Positions 8,967 through 17,085 of a DNA stretch of 64,000 bases are shown piece by piece; within the stretch, counting starts at the first letter, position 1; each line of letters begins with the position of its first letter. Origin of the DNA: CALISC01 sp963542545 (lineage in GTDB: Bacteria > Bacillota_I > Bacilli_A > Acholeplasmatales > Acholeplasmataceae); NCBI GenBank assembly GCA_963542545.1, contig CAUTWO010000002.1, positions 62,001-126,000 on the forward strand. Reading direction: 5' to 3'. The notes beneath the pieces were generated by a model. The model searched no databases, was not told the origin of the DNA, and saw only the letters and a program-made list of their open reading frames with translations. A program made the position numbers and the translations under genes.

Positions 8967-9797
8967 TTAGTCAGTTGCTTTGGATGCAAAAATCATTGCA
9001 ACAATCACAGCAAGTCTTAAAAACTCAATGTACATCCAAGTAAGCGTAGAAATCAATCCTAAAATTGCAACATAAGAATATCCTTTGTCAAGACCATCGT
9101 TTTGTGCAACTTCTCTTAGTCCTTCAATGCTAAAGGTCAAAACTATTGTTAAATATAAGATGTAGACAGTGCTTAGCGCGATTTGCAACCAAAGGTAAGT
9201 TGTATTGCTGTAAAGTTGATTGTCGGTTTTTCTAAAAACTAACCAAAGTACTAAGTTAACTAAAGACATTAAAAGGACAGTTAGTCCTAGAAACATCATA
9301 ACTTTGAAAAGCTTACGAGTTCCTCTGACCCAATTGCTTAAGTTTAAAACTAACACTGTTAAAAACACAAAAGCAGTTGCACTAAGGGCAATTATACCAA
9401 CGCCTCTTAAAATCATTTCAAAAACTAAAGTAATTGCGCCGATAAACACACCTGATGAAATTGAGTATACCCAAACCGAGAATCTAGCAATTGACACAAA
9501 GTTACCTAGCAGCGAAAACAAAAACATCAAGCCAAAAGCACTTAGCGAAACTATTGAAAAGATAAGTAAATTAGATTTTCTTTGATCTGAGGTTAAACCT
9601 GATGTATTGCTAAAAATAAAATAATAACCTAAGAAAAATACAACTAAAGCAAAAACAGAAAGCAGTCCAACAAAAAATAAACTTTTTAGTAAGAGAGATT
9701 TAAAAGTAGTTCTCGGAACAACGTTTTCTTCAAACGAAAAGTCTTGTACTTCCTGAGTTTGAATTCTAGAAATTTTCTTTAAATTTGGATTTATCAT
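8967..9797 (-). CDS. Bax inhibitor-1/YccA-like integral membrane protein
   Basis: Predicted polytopic membrane protein with about seven hydrophobic segments after a polar N-terminus of about 35 residues. Segment pattern, length and the repeated short loops resemble the YccA/Bax-inhibitor family (COG4760-like) of Gram-positive bacteria. The function in bacteria is poorly known; links to membrane protease control or ion leak come from the family and cannot be read from this gene. I chose the ATG at 9797 over an in-frame ATG six codons upstream because AAGGAG stands just before it. It is divergent from pflB and ends at a strong terminator. Confidence 0.7.
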   Translation of the reverse strand: MINPNLKKISRIQTQEVQDFSFEENVVPRTTFKSLLLKSLFFVGLLSVFALVVFFLGYYFIFSNTSGLTSDQRKSNLLIFSIVSLSAFGLMFLFSLLGNFVSIARFSVWVYSISSGVFIGAITLVFEMILRGVGIIALSATAFVFLTVLVLNLSNWVRGTRKLFKVMMFLGLTVLLMSLVNLVLWLVFRKTDNQLYSNTTYLWLQIALSTVYILYLTIVLTFSIEGLREVAQNDGLDKGYSYVAILGLISTLTWMYIEFLRLAVIVAMIFASKATD

Positions 9798-9875
9798 ATT
9801 GTCTCCTTGTGACATCTTTTAAAAAGATAACTAACAAATTCATTATAACAACAAAACAAGCAGTTTTAATCAAAA

Positions 9876-9911
9876 TATTTGCTTTAATACCCTAAAAACT
9901 CTAAGCAAATA
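9876..9911. promoter_or_regulatory. Inverted repeat upstream of pflB
   Basis: TATTTGCTT and AAGCAAATA form a perfect 9-bp inverted repeat with an 18-nt spacer in the divergent region between pflB and the membrane-protein gene. TACATTTTTTT follows it. It may be an operator or an attenuator-like hairpin. It does not resemble the known Rex consensus. Confidence 0.35.
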
Positions 9912-9936
9912 TACATTTTTTTGTATTTTTAAATGG

Positions 9937-9951
9937 TAAAATATTTGTGTT
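9937..9951 (+). promoter_or_regulatory. Promoter -10 of pflB, probable near-leaderless start
   Basis: TAAAAT at 9937-9942 lies 9 nt before the pflB ATG, with no Shine-Dalgarno sequence. The stretch TAAAATATTTGT is identical to the start region of the methylase gene at 35818. Confidence 0.4.
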
Positions 9952-12210
9952 ATGAGATACTATGAAAATTTTAAAGGAAACCGTTGGAAAAAGACAATTG
10001 ATGTTGCTGATTTTATTCAGGCTAACTACACAGAAGCAAAGAAATTCACGCTTACCTTAGCCGGTCCAACTGAAAATACCTTAAAACAAGTTGAAAAATT
10101 AAACGAACTGTTAACTGAAGAAACTAAAAAAGGAATTCTGGACGCAGAATGCAAAACTTCTTCAAACATTTTGGCATATGGTCCTGGCTACTTACTTGGC
10201 GATAGCACAACCACACCTGAATGCATTGTTGGTCTACAGACCGATAAACCTTTAAAACGCGCTTTATTTGCAGAAGGCGGAATTAAGATTGCTAAAAAAG
10301 CCTTATCTTCATACGGTTATGAATTAGACAAAGACACTGAAGAAATTTTTACTAAATACAGAAAAACCCACAATCAAGGTGTATTTGATGTGTATCCTGA
10401 AAACATTAAAATCGCTAGACACAACCACGTAATTACTGGATTGCCAGATGGATATGGACGCGGCCGAATTATTGGCGACTACCGTCGTGTCGCACTTTAC
10501 GGAGTTGACCGCTTGATTTTAGAAAAACAAAAAAGCAAGGCAAGTTTTGAGTTTCCCTATACCCCTGAAATCATTCAAAAAATTGAAAACCTAGAGATGC
10601 AAATCAAAGCACTTGCTGATTTAAAACAAATGGCAAAACTATACGGCTTTGACATTTCTCTACCTGCTCAGTCTGCAAAAGAAGCCATACAATGGACTTA
10701 TTTTGCGTATTTAGCGGCAATTAAACAGCAAAACGGTGCTGCGATGTCACTAGGTAGGGTTTCTACTTTTTTTGACATCTACATTGAAAAAGACAAACAA
10801 GAAGGCAGGCTAACTGAGTCTGAAGCCCAAGAGTTGATTGACAACTTTGTATTGAAGTTAAGAATGGTTAGATTCGCCCGCACTCCTGAGTATAACTCTG
10901 TGTTTTCAGGAGACCCAGTTTGGGTAACCGAATCTATCGCTGGCATGAACGGAACTACTAAGTCTTTTGTAACCAATACTTCTTTTAGAATGCTCCACAC
11001 TCTTTATAATTTAGGAGTTTATCCTGAGCCTAATTTAACCGTGCTTTGGTCTGAAAAACTGCCTGTTGACTTTAAGAAGTATTGTGCAAAAGTATCAATT
11101 GAAACCTCGGCTATTCAGTATGAAAACGATAACTCTATATCTGAATGCCATGGCTCTGACTACGCAATTGCATGTTGCGTTTCGCCAATGGCAGTCGGCA
11201 AAGAAATGCAGTTTTTCGGAGCACGTGCTAACCTAGCCAAAACTCTACTTTATGCACTCAACCAAGGAAGAGATGAAATGACTGGAGAACAGGTTATAAC
11301 TCTTCCTAAAACTGAATTGTTAAAAGACGGTAAATTTGAGTTTAAAGCGGTTTACAAGGCCTTTAAAGCGGCAATGAAAGAAGTTGCAAAACTGTATGTT
11401 AACGCTCTTAACATCATTCACTATATGCACGATAAATATGCATATGAGTCTATGCAAATGGCGCTGCTAGACGACGAAATTACTCGTAATTTTGCAACTG
11501 GAATCGCTGGACTTTCAGTGGTTGCAGACTCTCTTTCTGCAATTAAATACGGACAAGTAGAACCAATATACGACGAAAGCACTAACTTAATTGTGGACTT
11601 TAAAACAACTGGTGACTGGCCAAGATATGGAAACGCAGATGACAGAGTAGATGAACTAGCAGTTGCTGTTGTTAAAGATTTTTGGAAAGAAATTGCTGCT
11701 AACCCTACCTACTTAAACGCCAGACCTACGATGTCTATTTTGACAATCACTTCAAATGTAGTCTATGGTATGCACACTGGTTCTACTCCAGATGGTCGCA
11801 AAAAAGGCGAACCTTTTGCACCTGGCGCAAATCCTATGCATGGCCGCGATAATACTGGTGCTTTAAACTCACTACTTTCTGTTGCCAAAATTCCGTTTGA
11901 GTTTGCTAGAGACGGAATTTCAAATACTTTTCAATTGCTTCCAGAGTCTTTGGGTTCAAGTAATTTACCTGACTTTATGGAGGTCAGAAAAAACAACTTA
12001 GTTTCAATTTTAGACGGCTACTTTCAAAACAAAGGATATCATTTAAATATCAACGTCTTTAACCGAGAAAAACTAATAGAGGCCTATAAAAATCCAGAGA
12101 AGTTTCCAAATTTAACTATCAGGGTATCTGGGTATGCTGTAAACTTCTCTAAATTAACCGACCAACAAAAACTTGAGGTAATTGCGAGAACAATTCATGC
12201 CACTAGATAA
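9952..12210 (+). CDS. pflB: Formate C-acetyltransferase (pyruvate formate-lyase)
   Basis: Glycyl-radical enzyme converting pyruvate and CoA to acetyl-CoA and formate, in the anaerobic cytoplasm. The 752-residue length is normal. The adjacent catalytic cysteines are in AIACCVSPM (about residue 410), and the glycyl-radical motif RVSGYAVNF lies near the C-terminus with Gly at about 727. The activating enzyme gene overlaps its end by 14 nt, and dusB follows as a third cistron. The start has no ribosome-binding site; a TAAAAT hexamer lies 9 nt upstream, suggesting a near-leaderless mRNA. An inverted repeat further upstream may regulate it. The gene indicates fermentative, oxygen-sensitive metabolism. 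Confidence 0.97.
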   Translation: MRYYENFKGNRWKKTIDVADFIQANYTEAKKFTLTLAGPTENTLKQVEKLNELLTEETKKGILDAECKTSSNILAYGPGYLLGDSTTTPECIVGLQTDKPLKRALFAEGGIKIAKKALSSYGYELDKDTEEIFTKYRKTHNQGVFDVYPENIKIARHNHVITGLPDGYGRGRIIGDYRRVALYGVDRLILEKQKSKASFEFPYTPEIIQKIENLEMQIKALADLKQMAKLYGFDISLPAQSAKEAIQWTYFAYLAAIKQQNGAAMSLGRVSTFFDIYIEKDKQEGRLTESEAQELIDNFVLKLRMVRFARTPEYNSVFSGDPVWVTESIAGMNGTTKSFVTNTSFRMLHTLYNLGVYPEPNLTVLWSEKLPVDFKKYCAKVSIETSAIQYENDNSISECHGSDYAIACCVSPMAVGKEMQFFGARANLAKTLLYALNQGRDEMTGEQVITLPKTELLKDGKFEFKAVYKAFKAAMKEVAKLYVNALNIIHYMHDKYAYESMQMALLDDEITRNFATGIAGLSVVADSLSAIKYGQVEPIYDESTNLIVDFKTTGDWPRYGNADDRVDELAVAVVKDFWKEIAANPTYLNARPTMSILTITSNVVYGMHTGSTPDGRKKGEPFAPGANPMHGRDNTGALNSLLSVAKIPFEFARDGISNTFQLLPESLGSSNLPDFMEVRKNNLVSILDGYFQNKGYHLNINVFNREKLIEAYKNPEKFPNLTIRVSGYAVNFSKLTDQQKLEVIARTIHATR

Positions 12211-12979
12211 GACCTTGCTTGAAGTTAAAGGCCGAGTTCATTTAATTGAACCGTTTGGTGCTTTTGACGGACCAGGTCTACGCTTTGTTTTGTTTCTACA
12301 AGGCTGCCCGTTGGCTTGTAAGTTCTGCCACAACCGCACATCTTGGAGCAGAAATTCAGGTGAAACTTACACAGTTTCAGAAATTTTAAAGAAGTTCAAT
12401 CAGTATAAATTATTTTATGGAACTACTCCTAAATTAACTGTCAGTGGTGGTGAGCCTTTATTTCAACTTGAGTTTTTAGATGCCTTATTTAAGGTTGCCA
12501 AAAGTCAAGGAATTGAAACTTGCCTAGATACTTCAGCCGGGTTATATCAAGAAAGCGAAAAAGATAAATACGCAAAAATTCTTAAAAACACCGACCTTGT
12601 TTTGCTGGATTTAAAGCATTCTGATCCAAAAAAACATTTGTGGTTAACCGGCAGACCTCTTGAGACAGTTTACGCATTTGCCCGTTTTTTAGACGAACAA
12701 AATAAAGATATAGTAGTCAGACAGGTAATAATTCCTGGCATAAATCTATACACAACTCAACTTAAAAATTTACGTAGTTTTTTAGATTCACTTTCTTCAG
12801 TTTGCAGAATTGAAGTTTTAAAATACCACACACATGGCGCAAAAAAATGGACAGACCTAGGACTAAACTACCCACTAAGAGGCATCAGAGAAGCAAATCA
12901 GGCTGATTTTGAGTTTGCAAACGAAATTTTAACTAAAGGATATAAGTTCAAAAAATGCAAGATATTTTTAAGAAACTAA
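12197..12979 (+). CDS. pflA: Pyruvate formate-lyase activating enzyme (radical SAM)
   Basis: Installs the glycyl radical on PflB using S-adenosylmethionine and a [4Fe-4S] cluster. The cluster motif CPLACKFC (CxxxCxxC) lies in the N-terminal 50 residues, followed by SGGEP. The ATG at 12197 is preferred because the protein then starts like its family; an upstream TTG at 12182 is closer to a GAGG and cannot be excluded. It overlaps pflB at its start by 14 nt and dusB at its end by 25 nt, so the three are translationally packed. Confidence 0.95.
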   Translation: MPLDKTLLEVKGRVHLIEPFGAFDGPGLRFVLFLQGCPLACKFCHNRTSWSRNSGETYTVSEILKKFNQYKLFYGTTPKLTVSGGEPLFQLEFLDALFKVAKSQGIETCLDTSAGLYQESEKDKYAKILKNTDLVLLDLKHSDPKKHLWLTGRPLETVYAFARFLDEQNKDIVVRQVIIPGINLYTTQLKNLRSFLDSLSSVCRIEVLKYHTHGAKKWTDLGLNYPLRGIREANQADFEFANEILTKGYKFKKCKIFLRN

Positions 12980-13917
12980 ACTTCCAAAACAAATTAGCAC
13001 TGGCCCCAATGGCTGGCTATACTTACTCTGCATTTAGACAAATTTGCAAAGAAGCAGGAGCTGGTCTGCTTTACACTGAAATGATTTCTTCATATGCCTT
13101 GGTGCATGGTGACGAAAAAACGCTTCATATGCTTGAGTTTAAAGAAGTTGAACATCCTATAGGCGTGCAAATTTTTGGAAATGACCCAGAAATCATGGCA
13201 GAGGCTGCTAAAATTATTGAAAAAAACTACCGCTTTGACTTTATTGATATCAACTTCGGTTGTCCTGCTCCCAAAATTTCTGACCGTGGGCATTCAGGTT
13301 CTTATTTGCTTAAAGATTTACCCTTGTTAAAAGCGATTACTGAGGCTGTAGTTAACGCAGTTTCTCTGCCGGTTTCTGCCAAAATTAGGCTAGGATTTGA
13401 TAAAAACACTATAAACGGCCAAGAAGTTGCCAAAATTCTTGAAAACTCAGGCGTTTCTTTTATATCCGTACACGGCCGCACTAAAGAACAGGGATATTCA
13501 GGTGTTGTTGACCTTGCTGAAATTAAAAAAATCAAAGAAGCAGTTTCTATTCCAGTAATCGGAAACGGAGATGTTACTGATTTAGCAGAGTTTACTAAAA
13601 TGCTTGAGTACTGCAAAGTAGATGCTGTAATGATTGGCAGAAAAGCACTGGCAAACCCATTAGTTTTTAAAGAAATTTTAACTAAAACACCTAATTTAAA
13701 AACACCAACCTCTACCGCTGAAATTATTTTTAAGCACTATACCTTGCTTAAAAGCCAAGAAAAAGACCAAAGACGTTTCTTTCTTTTACTGCGTGGTGCT
13801 ATTCTTTTTTATTTAAAGAACATTAAAATTTCAGCTGAACTCAGACAAATGGTCTGTAGATTAAACGACGAAAGTGAACTAGTAAAAATTATTCAAGAAA
13901 TTAAAAAAATCCAGTAA
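12955..13917 (+). CDS. dusB: tRNA-dihydrouridine synthase
   Basis: FMN enzyme reducing uridine to dihydrouridine in the tRNA D-loop. The TIM-barrel start LALAPMAGYT, the catalytic-cysteine motif NFGCPAPKI (about residue 103) and the FMN-phosphate region (VIGNGDV, VDAVMIGRKAL) are all present. At 320 residues it has the DusB size; the exact target uridine cannot be read from sequence. It is the last gene of the pflB-pflA-dusB unit, and its stop codon lies inside the terminator stem. Confidence 0.92.
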   Translation: MQDIFKKLNFQNKLALAPMAGYTYSAFRQICKEAGAGLLYTEMISSYALVHGDEKTLHMLEFKEVEHPIGVQIFGNDPEIMAEAAKIIEKNYRFDFIDINFGCPAPKISDRGHSGSYLLKDLPLLKAITEAVVNAVSLPVSAKIRLGFDKNTINGQEVAKILENSGVSFISVHGRTKEQGYSGVVDLAEIKKIKEAVSIPVIGNGDVTDLAEFTKMLEYCKVDAVMIGRKALANPLVFKEILTKTPNLKTPTSTAEIIFKHYTLLKSQEKDQRRFFLLLRGAILFYLKNIKISAELRQMVCRLNDESELVKIIQEIKKIQ

Positions 13918-13949
13918 TTGCGAGGTGAACCTCATTTACTGGATTTTTT
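13908..13949. terminator. Terminator overlapping the dusB stop codon
   Basis: AATCCAGTAA and TTACTGGATT form a 10-bp stem with an inner GAGGT/ACCTC arm, then a T tract. It lies between convergent dusB and the His-rich lipoprotein gene and probably serves both. Confidence 0.85.
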
Positions 13950-13966
13950 GATTTTAGGGCTTATAC

Positions 13967-14398
13967 TTAAGCAAAAATTAGATTTTGTTTTAAAGCAAAG
14001 TTATTAGCCTGTTTAGTTTCTTTTGCTTTTATGTTAAGGGCTTTGTGTGCTTTGTCTATAACTTTTTTAGCAGCGTCTAGGGCTTCAACGTGGAGTTCAG
14101 CGCCGATGTGTTTTTCTTCTAGTTTCAAGACAAAGTCTTTAGTGCTTTCTTTAAACTCTTCAGTTTTCCCGTCTTTTAGTTTTAGATACCATCTGTATTC
14201 TTTAATTTCTTTTTTAAAGCTGTGCGCTTCTACTTTTAGTTCATCACCAACTTTGTATTCGCTTTTTAGATGGTGAAAATGCATAACTTTTCCGTGATGG
14301 TGATGGTGGCCATGATGAGGTTTTTTGCTATTGTCGTGGCAACTTCCTAAAGCAAATAGAGCAACTAAGGCAAATAGCGCAAATAATAATTTTTTCAT
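13967..14398 (-). CDS. Small lipoprotein with a His-rich metal-binding segment
   Basis: A signal sequence (about residues 1-19) ends in a lipobox, ALGSC, so the mature protein should be lipid-anchored on the outer face of the membrane. Just after the Cys comes KPHHGHHHHHGKVMHFHH, a histidine cluster expected to bind zinc or another transition metal. The remaining 100 or so residues are highly charged. The ATG at 14398 has AAAGGAC before it and beats an ATG five codons upstream. The promoter overlaps two Zur-like boxes with the same layout as the znuA promoter, so a role in zinc scavenging or delivery to ZnuA is inferred. No family is recognised. Confidence 0.82.
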   Translation of the reverse strand: MKKLLFALFALVALFALGSCHDNSKKPHHGHHHHHGKVMHFHHLKSEYKVGDELKVEAHSFKKEIKEYRWYLKLKDGKTEEFKESTKDFVLKLEEKHIGAELHVEALDAAKKVIDKAHKALNIKAKETKQANNFALKQNLIFA

Positions 14399-14449
14399 AT
14401 ATAGTCCTTTCATAAGTATATTTTTTTAAAAAAAATAACTTGCATATTT

Positions 14450-14496
14450 AGTATAGTCCAAATGAGTTTAATTTGCAAATGATTAGCATTCGCAAA
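14450..14496 (-). promoter_or_regulatory. Promoter overlapped by two Fur-family (Zur-like) 7-1-7 boxes
   Basis: On the minus strand the -35 is TTGCAA (14473-14478) and the -10 is TATACT (14450-14455), 17 nt apart. Box A (14474-14488, TGCAAAT-G-ATTAGCA) overlaps the -35. Box B (14480-14494, TGATTAG-C-ATTCGCA) is offset by 6 nt, as in known overlapping Fur-family sites. Together they make an outer palindrome at 14472-14496. The known B. subtilis Zur box has the form TCGTAAT-N-ATTACGA; these half sites resemble it but are not identical. Confidence 0.65.
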
Positions 14497-14527
14497 TTAA
14501 AATACAAACTATTTTTGAGCAAATTAA

Positions 14528-14553
14528 AAAACGCTTGGAAATCCAAGCGTTTT
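14528..14553 (-). terminator. Terminator of the greA-to-14558 operon
   Basis: AAAACGCTTGG and CCAAGCGTTTT form an 11-bp stem with a 4-nt loop. It lies 4 nt beyond the stop codon of the minus-strand gene at 14558. Confidence 0.85.
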
Positions 14554-14557
14554 GGTT

Positions 14558-15073
14558 TTAATTTTTTGTAATTTTATAAGCAAAAGTGTTTGAAATTTCT
14601 TTAAATGTCTCACCTAAATTCATAATTCTAATAATTTTTTTAGTGTGTTTATCGCCAATTACACTAATTTCGTAAACTGCTTTTCTCGTAATTACTATAA
14701 ACTCTGAATTGTTTTTGGCAAAAACTACAGCCTCTTTAGTACCACTTGGCTGAGACTTATAGAAAGGAAATTTCCTGTAGATAACTTTATTTGAATTAAA
14801 AGCAGCACTAATTATGAACTTTAACTTAATTTTATCTTCGTCTTTATTTGCAACTACACGGTTTTCTGGCTTTGGTTTGATGTGCAAGTAATCAGCAAAT
14901 ACATCTTTATCTATGTCTTTGACTTCATCGTAGTAGTAAGCCGCTTGGATTTCATCTTGTTTAAAAGGTAGTTTATATTCAAGCGCTTTAGTTTTAACTA
15001 AAACAAACCAAATAACAGTGCCGATTAAAACAAAATGAAAAATTATAAAAATAGTCTTAATTGCCTTTATCAT
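14558..15073 (-). CDS. Hypothetical membrane-anchored protein
   Basis: 171 residues. One hydrophobic segment at about residues 5-27 acts as a signal anchor; the remaining part is mixed charged and beta-like and probably lies outside the cell. No family recognised. It begins 2 nt after rsfS and ends at a terminator, so it is the last gene of the greA, yqeGK, rsfS unit. In other Firmicutes rsfS is followed by cytosolic or regulatory genes, so this neighbour seems lineage-specific. Confidence 0.7.
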   Translation of the reverse strand: MIKAIKTIFIIFHFVLIGTVIWFVLVKTKALEYKLPFKQDEIQAAYYYDEVKDIDKDVFADYLHIKPKPENRVVANKDEDKIKLKFIISAAFNSNKVIYRKFPFYKSQPSGTKEAVVFAKNNSEFIVITRKAVYEISVIGDKHTKKIIRIMNLGETFKEISNTFAYKITKN

Positions 15074-15075
15074 AA

Positions 15076-15384
15076 TTAAAGTGTTTCCTCGTATTGAGCG
15101 TAGACATCATCAAGTCCACGACTTTCTCGTTCTTCCTTGGTAAAAATGTGTATCCAAATTTGCTCAGTGGCAATCAAAGTCCAACCAGAGCCAGTTTCAA
15201 CTGACTTAAACTCAGGGTAGCTTTTAACTCTTGAAACTAACGCTAAAGCCTGGCGTTCAGTGGCAGTTCCAATAACTGCGATGTCAAAAAGTGGATGGAT
15301 TCCGGTAAAATTGTAGTATTTAACATCTTTAACATCAATGTCTTTTAAGTCTTGATTGATTTCTTTTAATCTAAGTGAGCCCAT
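15076..15384 (-). CDS. rsfS: Ribosomal silencing factor RsfS
   Basis: Binds ribosomal protein L14 and blocks subunit joining when nutrients are scarce. The protein has 102 residues and the family signature region (YNFTGIHPLFDIAVIGTATERQ, then SGWTLI and WIHIFTKEERE). It lies directly after a YqeK domain gene, the usual Firmicute order yqeK-rsfS, with only 16 nt between. Confidence 0.9.
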   Translation of the reverse strand: MGSLRLKEINQDLKDIDVKDVKYYNFTGIHPLFDIAVIGTATERQALALVSRVKSYPEFKSVETGSGWTLIATEQIWIHIFTKEERESRGLDDVYAQYEETL

Positions 15385-15400
15385 CTTTACTCCTTTTAAA

Positions 15401-16510
15401 TTACTTAATTTCTTGTTTTAATTTATTGTATGTATCAATTTGTATTTGCTCGGGTTTAATGCCTCTGGATTTTAAACTCTTGAAAACCCCTTCAAACACT
15501 AATACGCAAGCTTTATTTAAGTCTTGCCACATCACTTTTCTAATTTCTCCGAGGTCCTTAAAAGTTCTCCTCACTTCGGCTTTATCTGAAATAAAAAGAA
15601 TTTTGCCGAGCGTAGAGATTTCTGGAGTTGGAGTTGTGTGCATAAATACTGAGTTTTTTTGGTCTTCAGATAAATCAATTAGTTCTGAAAATAAATAAGC
15701 AGATACTGGACCATGTAGTAAATTAGTACTATTTGTCTGTTTTAATTCAGGATATGAAAACTTAACTAAACTATGAGCCTCGTCTGCATTAACGTGTTTG
15801 GCAAAATCGTGAATTAAACCCGAAAGATATGCCTGGTTTTCATCAATTTTCCAGTGTTTTGCGAGTTGCCTGCACATTTTAGCGGTAGACAAAGAATGCA
15901 AGTATCTTTCTTTGTCTTGGTCTAATTTAGTTTTCAAGGCTTTTTTTAAATATTTAACTTTTGCTTTAAAGTTAGTGTTTAAATAATATCTAAGCAAGTT
16001 TCTTTTAAAGTAGTTAGGTTTAAAAAAACGAATAAAAGCAAAAATAATTTTTTCTCTAAATCTGTTAATTTTAGTCAAAAAACGTTCACTTGTGCTATCT
16101 ATAGACTTGACTAAAAATGTCGTTTTAAACTGCATTTTATTACTAAAAACAACATCGGTCAACAACTGGTCACCAATAAACGCTGAGTTTTGACATTCTA
16201 TTTGTTCAGTTCTGCAAATCTTTTTGCCAGTTTTAGTAAAAGGTTTTCTTAAGTTAAAAAAAACTTTAGTGGCAGGCAAGGCATTTAAAAGTTGTCTAGA
16301 TTTGCCTGAATTGCTAAAAATATACAATCTAAAATCAGCACTTAATTTTTTAAAAAAATCAACAGTTTCTTTAGAAAAAGAGTTTTCTTTATAAGAAAGC
16401 AGAGTATTGTCTAAATCAAAAATCAAAGTGTCGGCACCTTGATTTTTAAGTTCTGCTAAAGGGAGGTTAAAGATACTTTTTAAATATGCAGTAAACCTGT
16501 ATTTAGGCAT
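15401..16510 (-). CDS. Fusion of YqeG-type HAD phosphatase and YqeK-type HD hydrolase
   Basis: Residues about 1-165 are a HAD phosphatase of the YqeG type (motif I IFDLDNTLL, motif II IFSNSG, motif IV FIGDQLLTD). Residues about 185-369 are an HD-domain hydrolase of the YqeK type (HSLSTAKMC, LIHDFAK, then a His before GPVSAYLF). YqeK-family enzymes cleave diadenosine tetraphosphate. In B. subtilis yqeG and yqeK are separate, divided by yqeH, aroE, yhbY and nadD. Here one continuous frame joins them and those genes are absent from the site. It shares one nucleotide with greA upstream and is followed by rsfS. A basic linker (about 150-195) joins the halves. The fusion is seen directly; a functional link is inferred. 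Confidence 0.85.
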   Translation of the reverse strand: MPKYRFTAYLKSIFNLPLAELKNQGADTLIFDLDNTLLSYKENSFSKETVDFFKKLSADFRLYIFSNSGKSRQLLNALPATKVFFNLRKPFTKTGKKICRTEQIECQNSAFIGDQLLTDVVFSNKMQFKTTFLVKSIDSTSERFLTKINRFREKIIFAFIRFFKPNYFKRNLLRYYLNTNFKAKVKYLKKALKTKLDQDKERYLHSLSTAKMCRQLAKHWKIDENQAYLSGLIHDFAKHVNADEAHSLVKFSYPELKQTNSTNLLHGPVSAYLFSELIDLSEDQKNSVFMHTTPTPEISTLGKILFISDKAEVRRTFKDLGEIRKVMWQDLNKACVLVFEGVFKSLKSRGIKPEQIQIDTYNKLKQEIK

Positions 16511-16989
16511 TATTGGTAAACTTTAAGAATTTCAACATCAAGACTTTTGTTTTCAGAAACCTTGAAAGAAACTTTATCGCCTGCTTTGTGGTTTTGAATA
16601 GCACGGCCCAGCGGAGTTTCTACAGAAATTTTTAAAACACTACCACTAAAAAGGTCAGTTTCTTGGCTACCAACTAGTTGGATGTTTTCAACTGCTTTAT
16701 TGTGTAGATATTTAAGTTCAACTTTATTGCCAATTACGCAAATATCATCGCGGTTACTTTTAATAATAACTGCGTCTTTTAAAATGCTTTCTAGTTCTTT
16801 AATTTTGTGTTCAATTTGCGCCTGCTCATTTCTAGCAGCATCGTAGTCTGCGTTTTCAGACAAGTCACCTTGAGCGCGCGCTTCTTTAATTGCTTGAATG
16901 TTTTTAGGGCGTTTAACAAATTTAAGTTCGTTAAGTTCGCTTACTAGTTTATCGTACCCTTCTTGAGTTAATGCATTTTTTTTAGCCAT
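16510..16989 (-). CDS. greA: Transcription elongation factor GreA
   Basis: Stimulates RNA cleavage in backtracked RNA polymerase. 159 residues with the N-terminal coiled coil (ALTQEGYDKLVSELNELK, RAQGDLSENADYDAARNEQ) and a C-terminal FKBP-like domain (TPLGRAIQNHKAGDKV). It opens the operon; AAGGAG lies upstream of the ATG. It is divergent from the ECF S-component gene across about 96 nt. Confidence 0.95.
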   Translation of the reverse strand: MAKKNALTQEGYDKLVSELNELKFVKRPKNIQAIKEARAQGDLSENADYDAARNEQAQIEHKIKELESILKDAVIIKSNRDDICVIGNKVELKYLHNKAVENIQLVGSQETDLFSGSVLKISVETPLGRAIQNHKAGDKVSFKVSENKSLDVEILKVYQ

Positions 16990-17024
16990 TTTTTCTCCTT
17001 GTTAACTACTAAACATTATACAAC

Positions 17025-17049
17025 AAAAGTGATTTTTAACTTCACTTTT
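17025..17049. promoter_or_regulatory. Palindrome between divergent greA and ECF S-component genes
   Basis: AAAAGTGA (17025-17032) and TCACTTTT (17042-17049) form an inverted repeat with a 9-nt spacer, 25 nt upstream of the -10 of the ECF gene. It could be an operator for either promoter; no regulator is identified. Confidence 0.3.
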
Positions 17050-17073
17050 ATGTGAAAAAAGGCGAAAAAAAGA

Positions 17074-17085
17074 TATAATTTAGAC
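17074..17085 (+). promoter_or_regulatory. -10 box of the ECF S-component gene, leaderless
   Basis: A perfect TATAAT at 17074-17079 leaves 6 nt to the ATG at 17086, with no Shine-Dalgarno site. The predicted transcription start coincides with the start codon. Confidence 0.5.
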
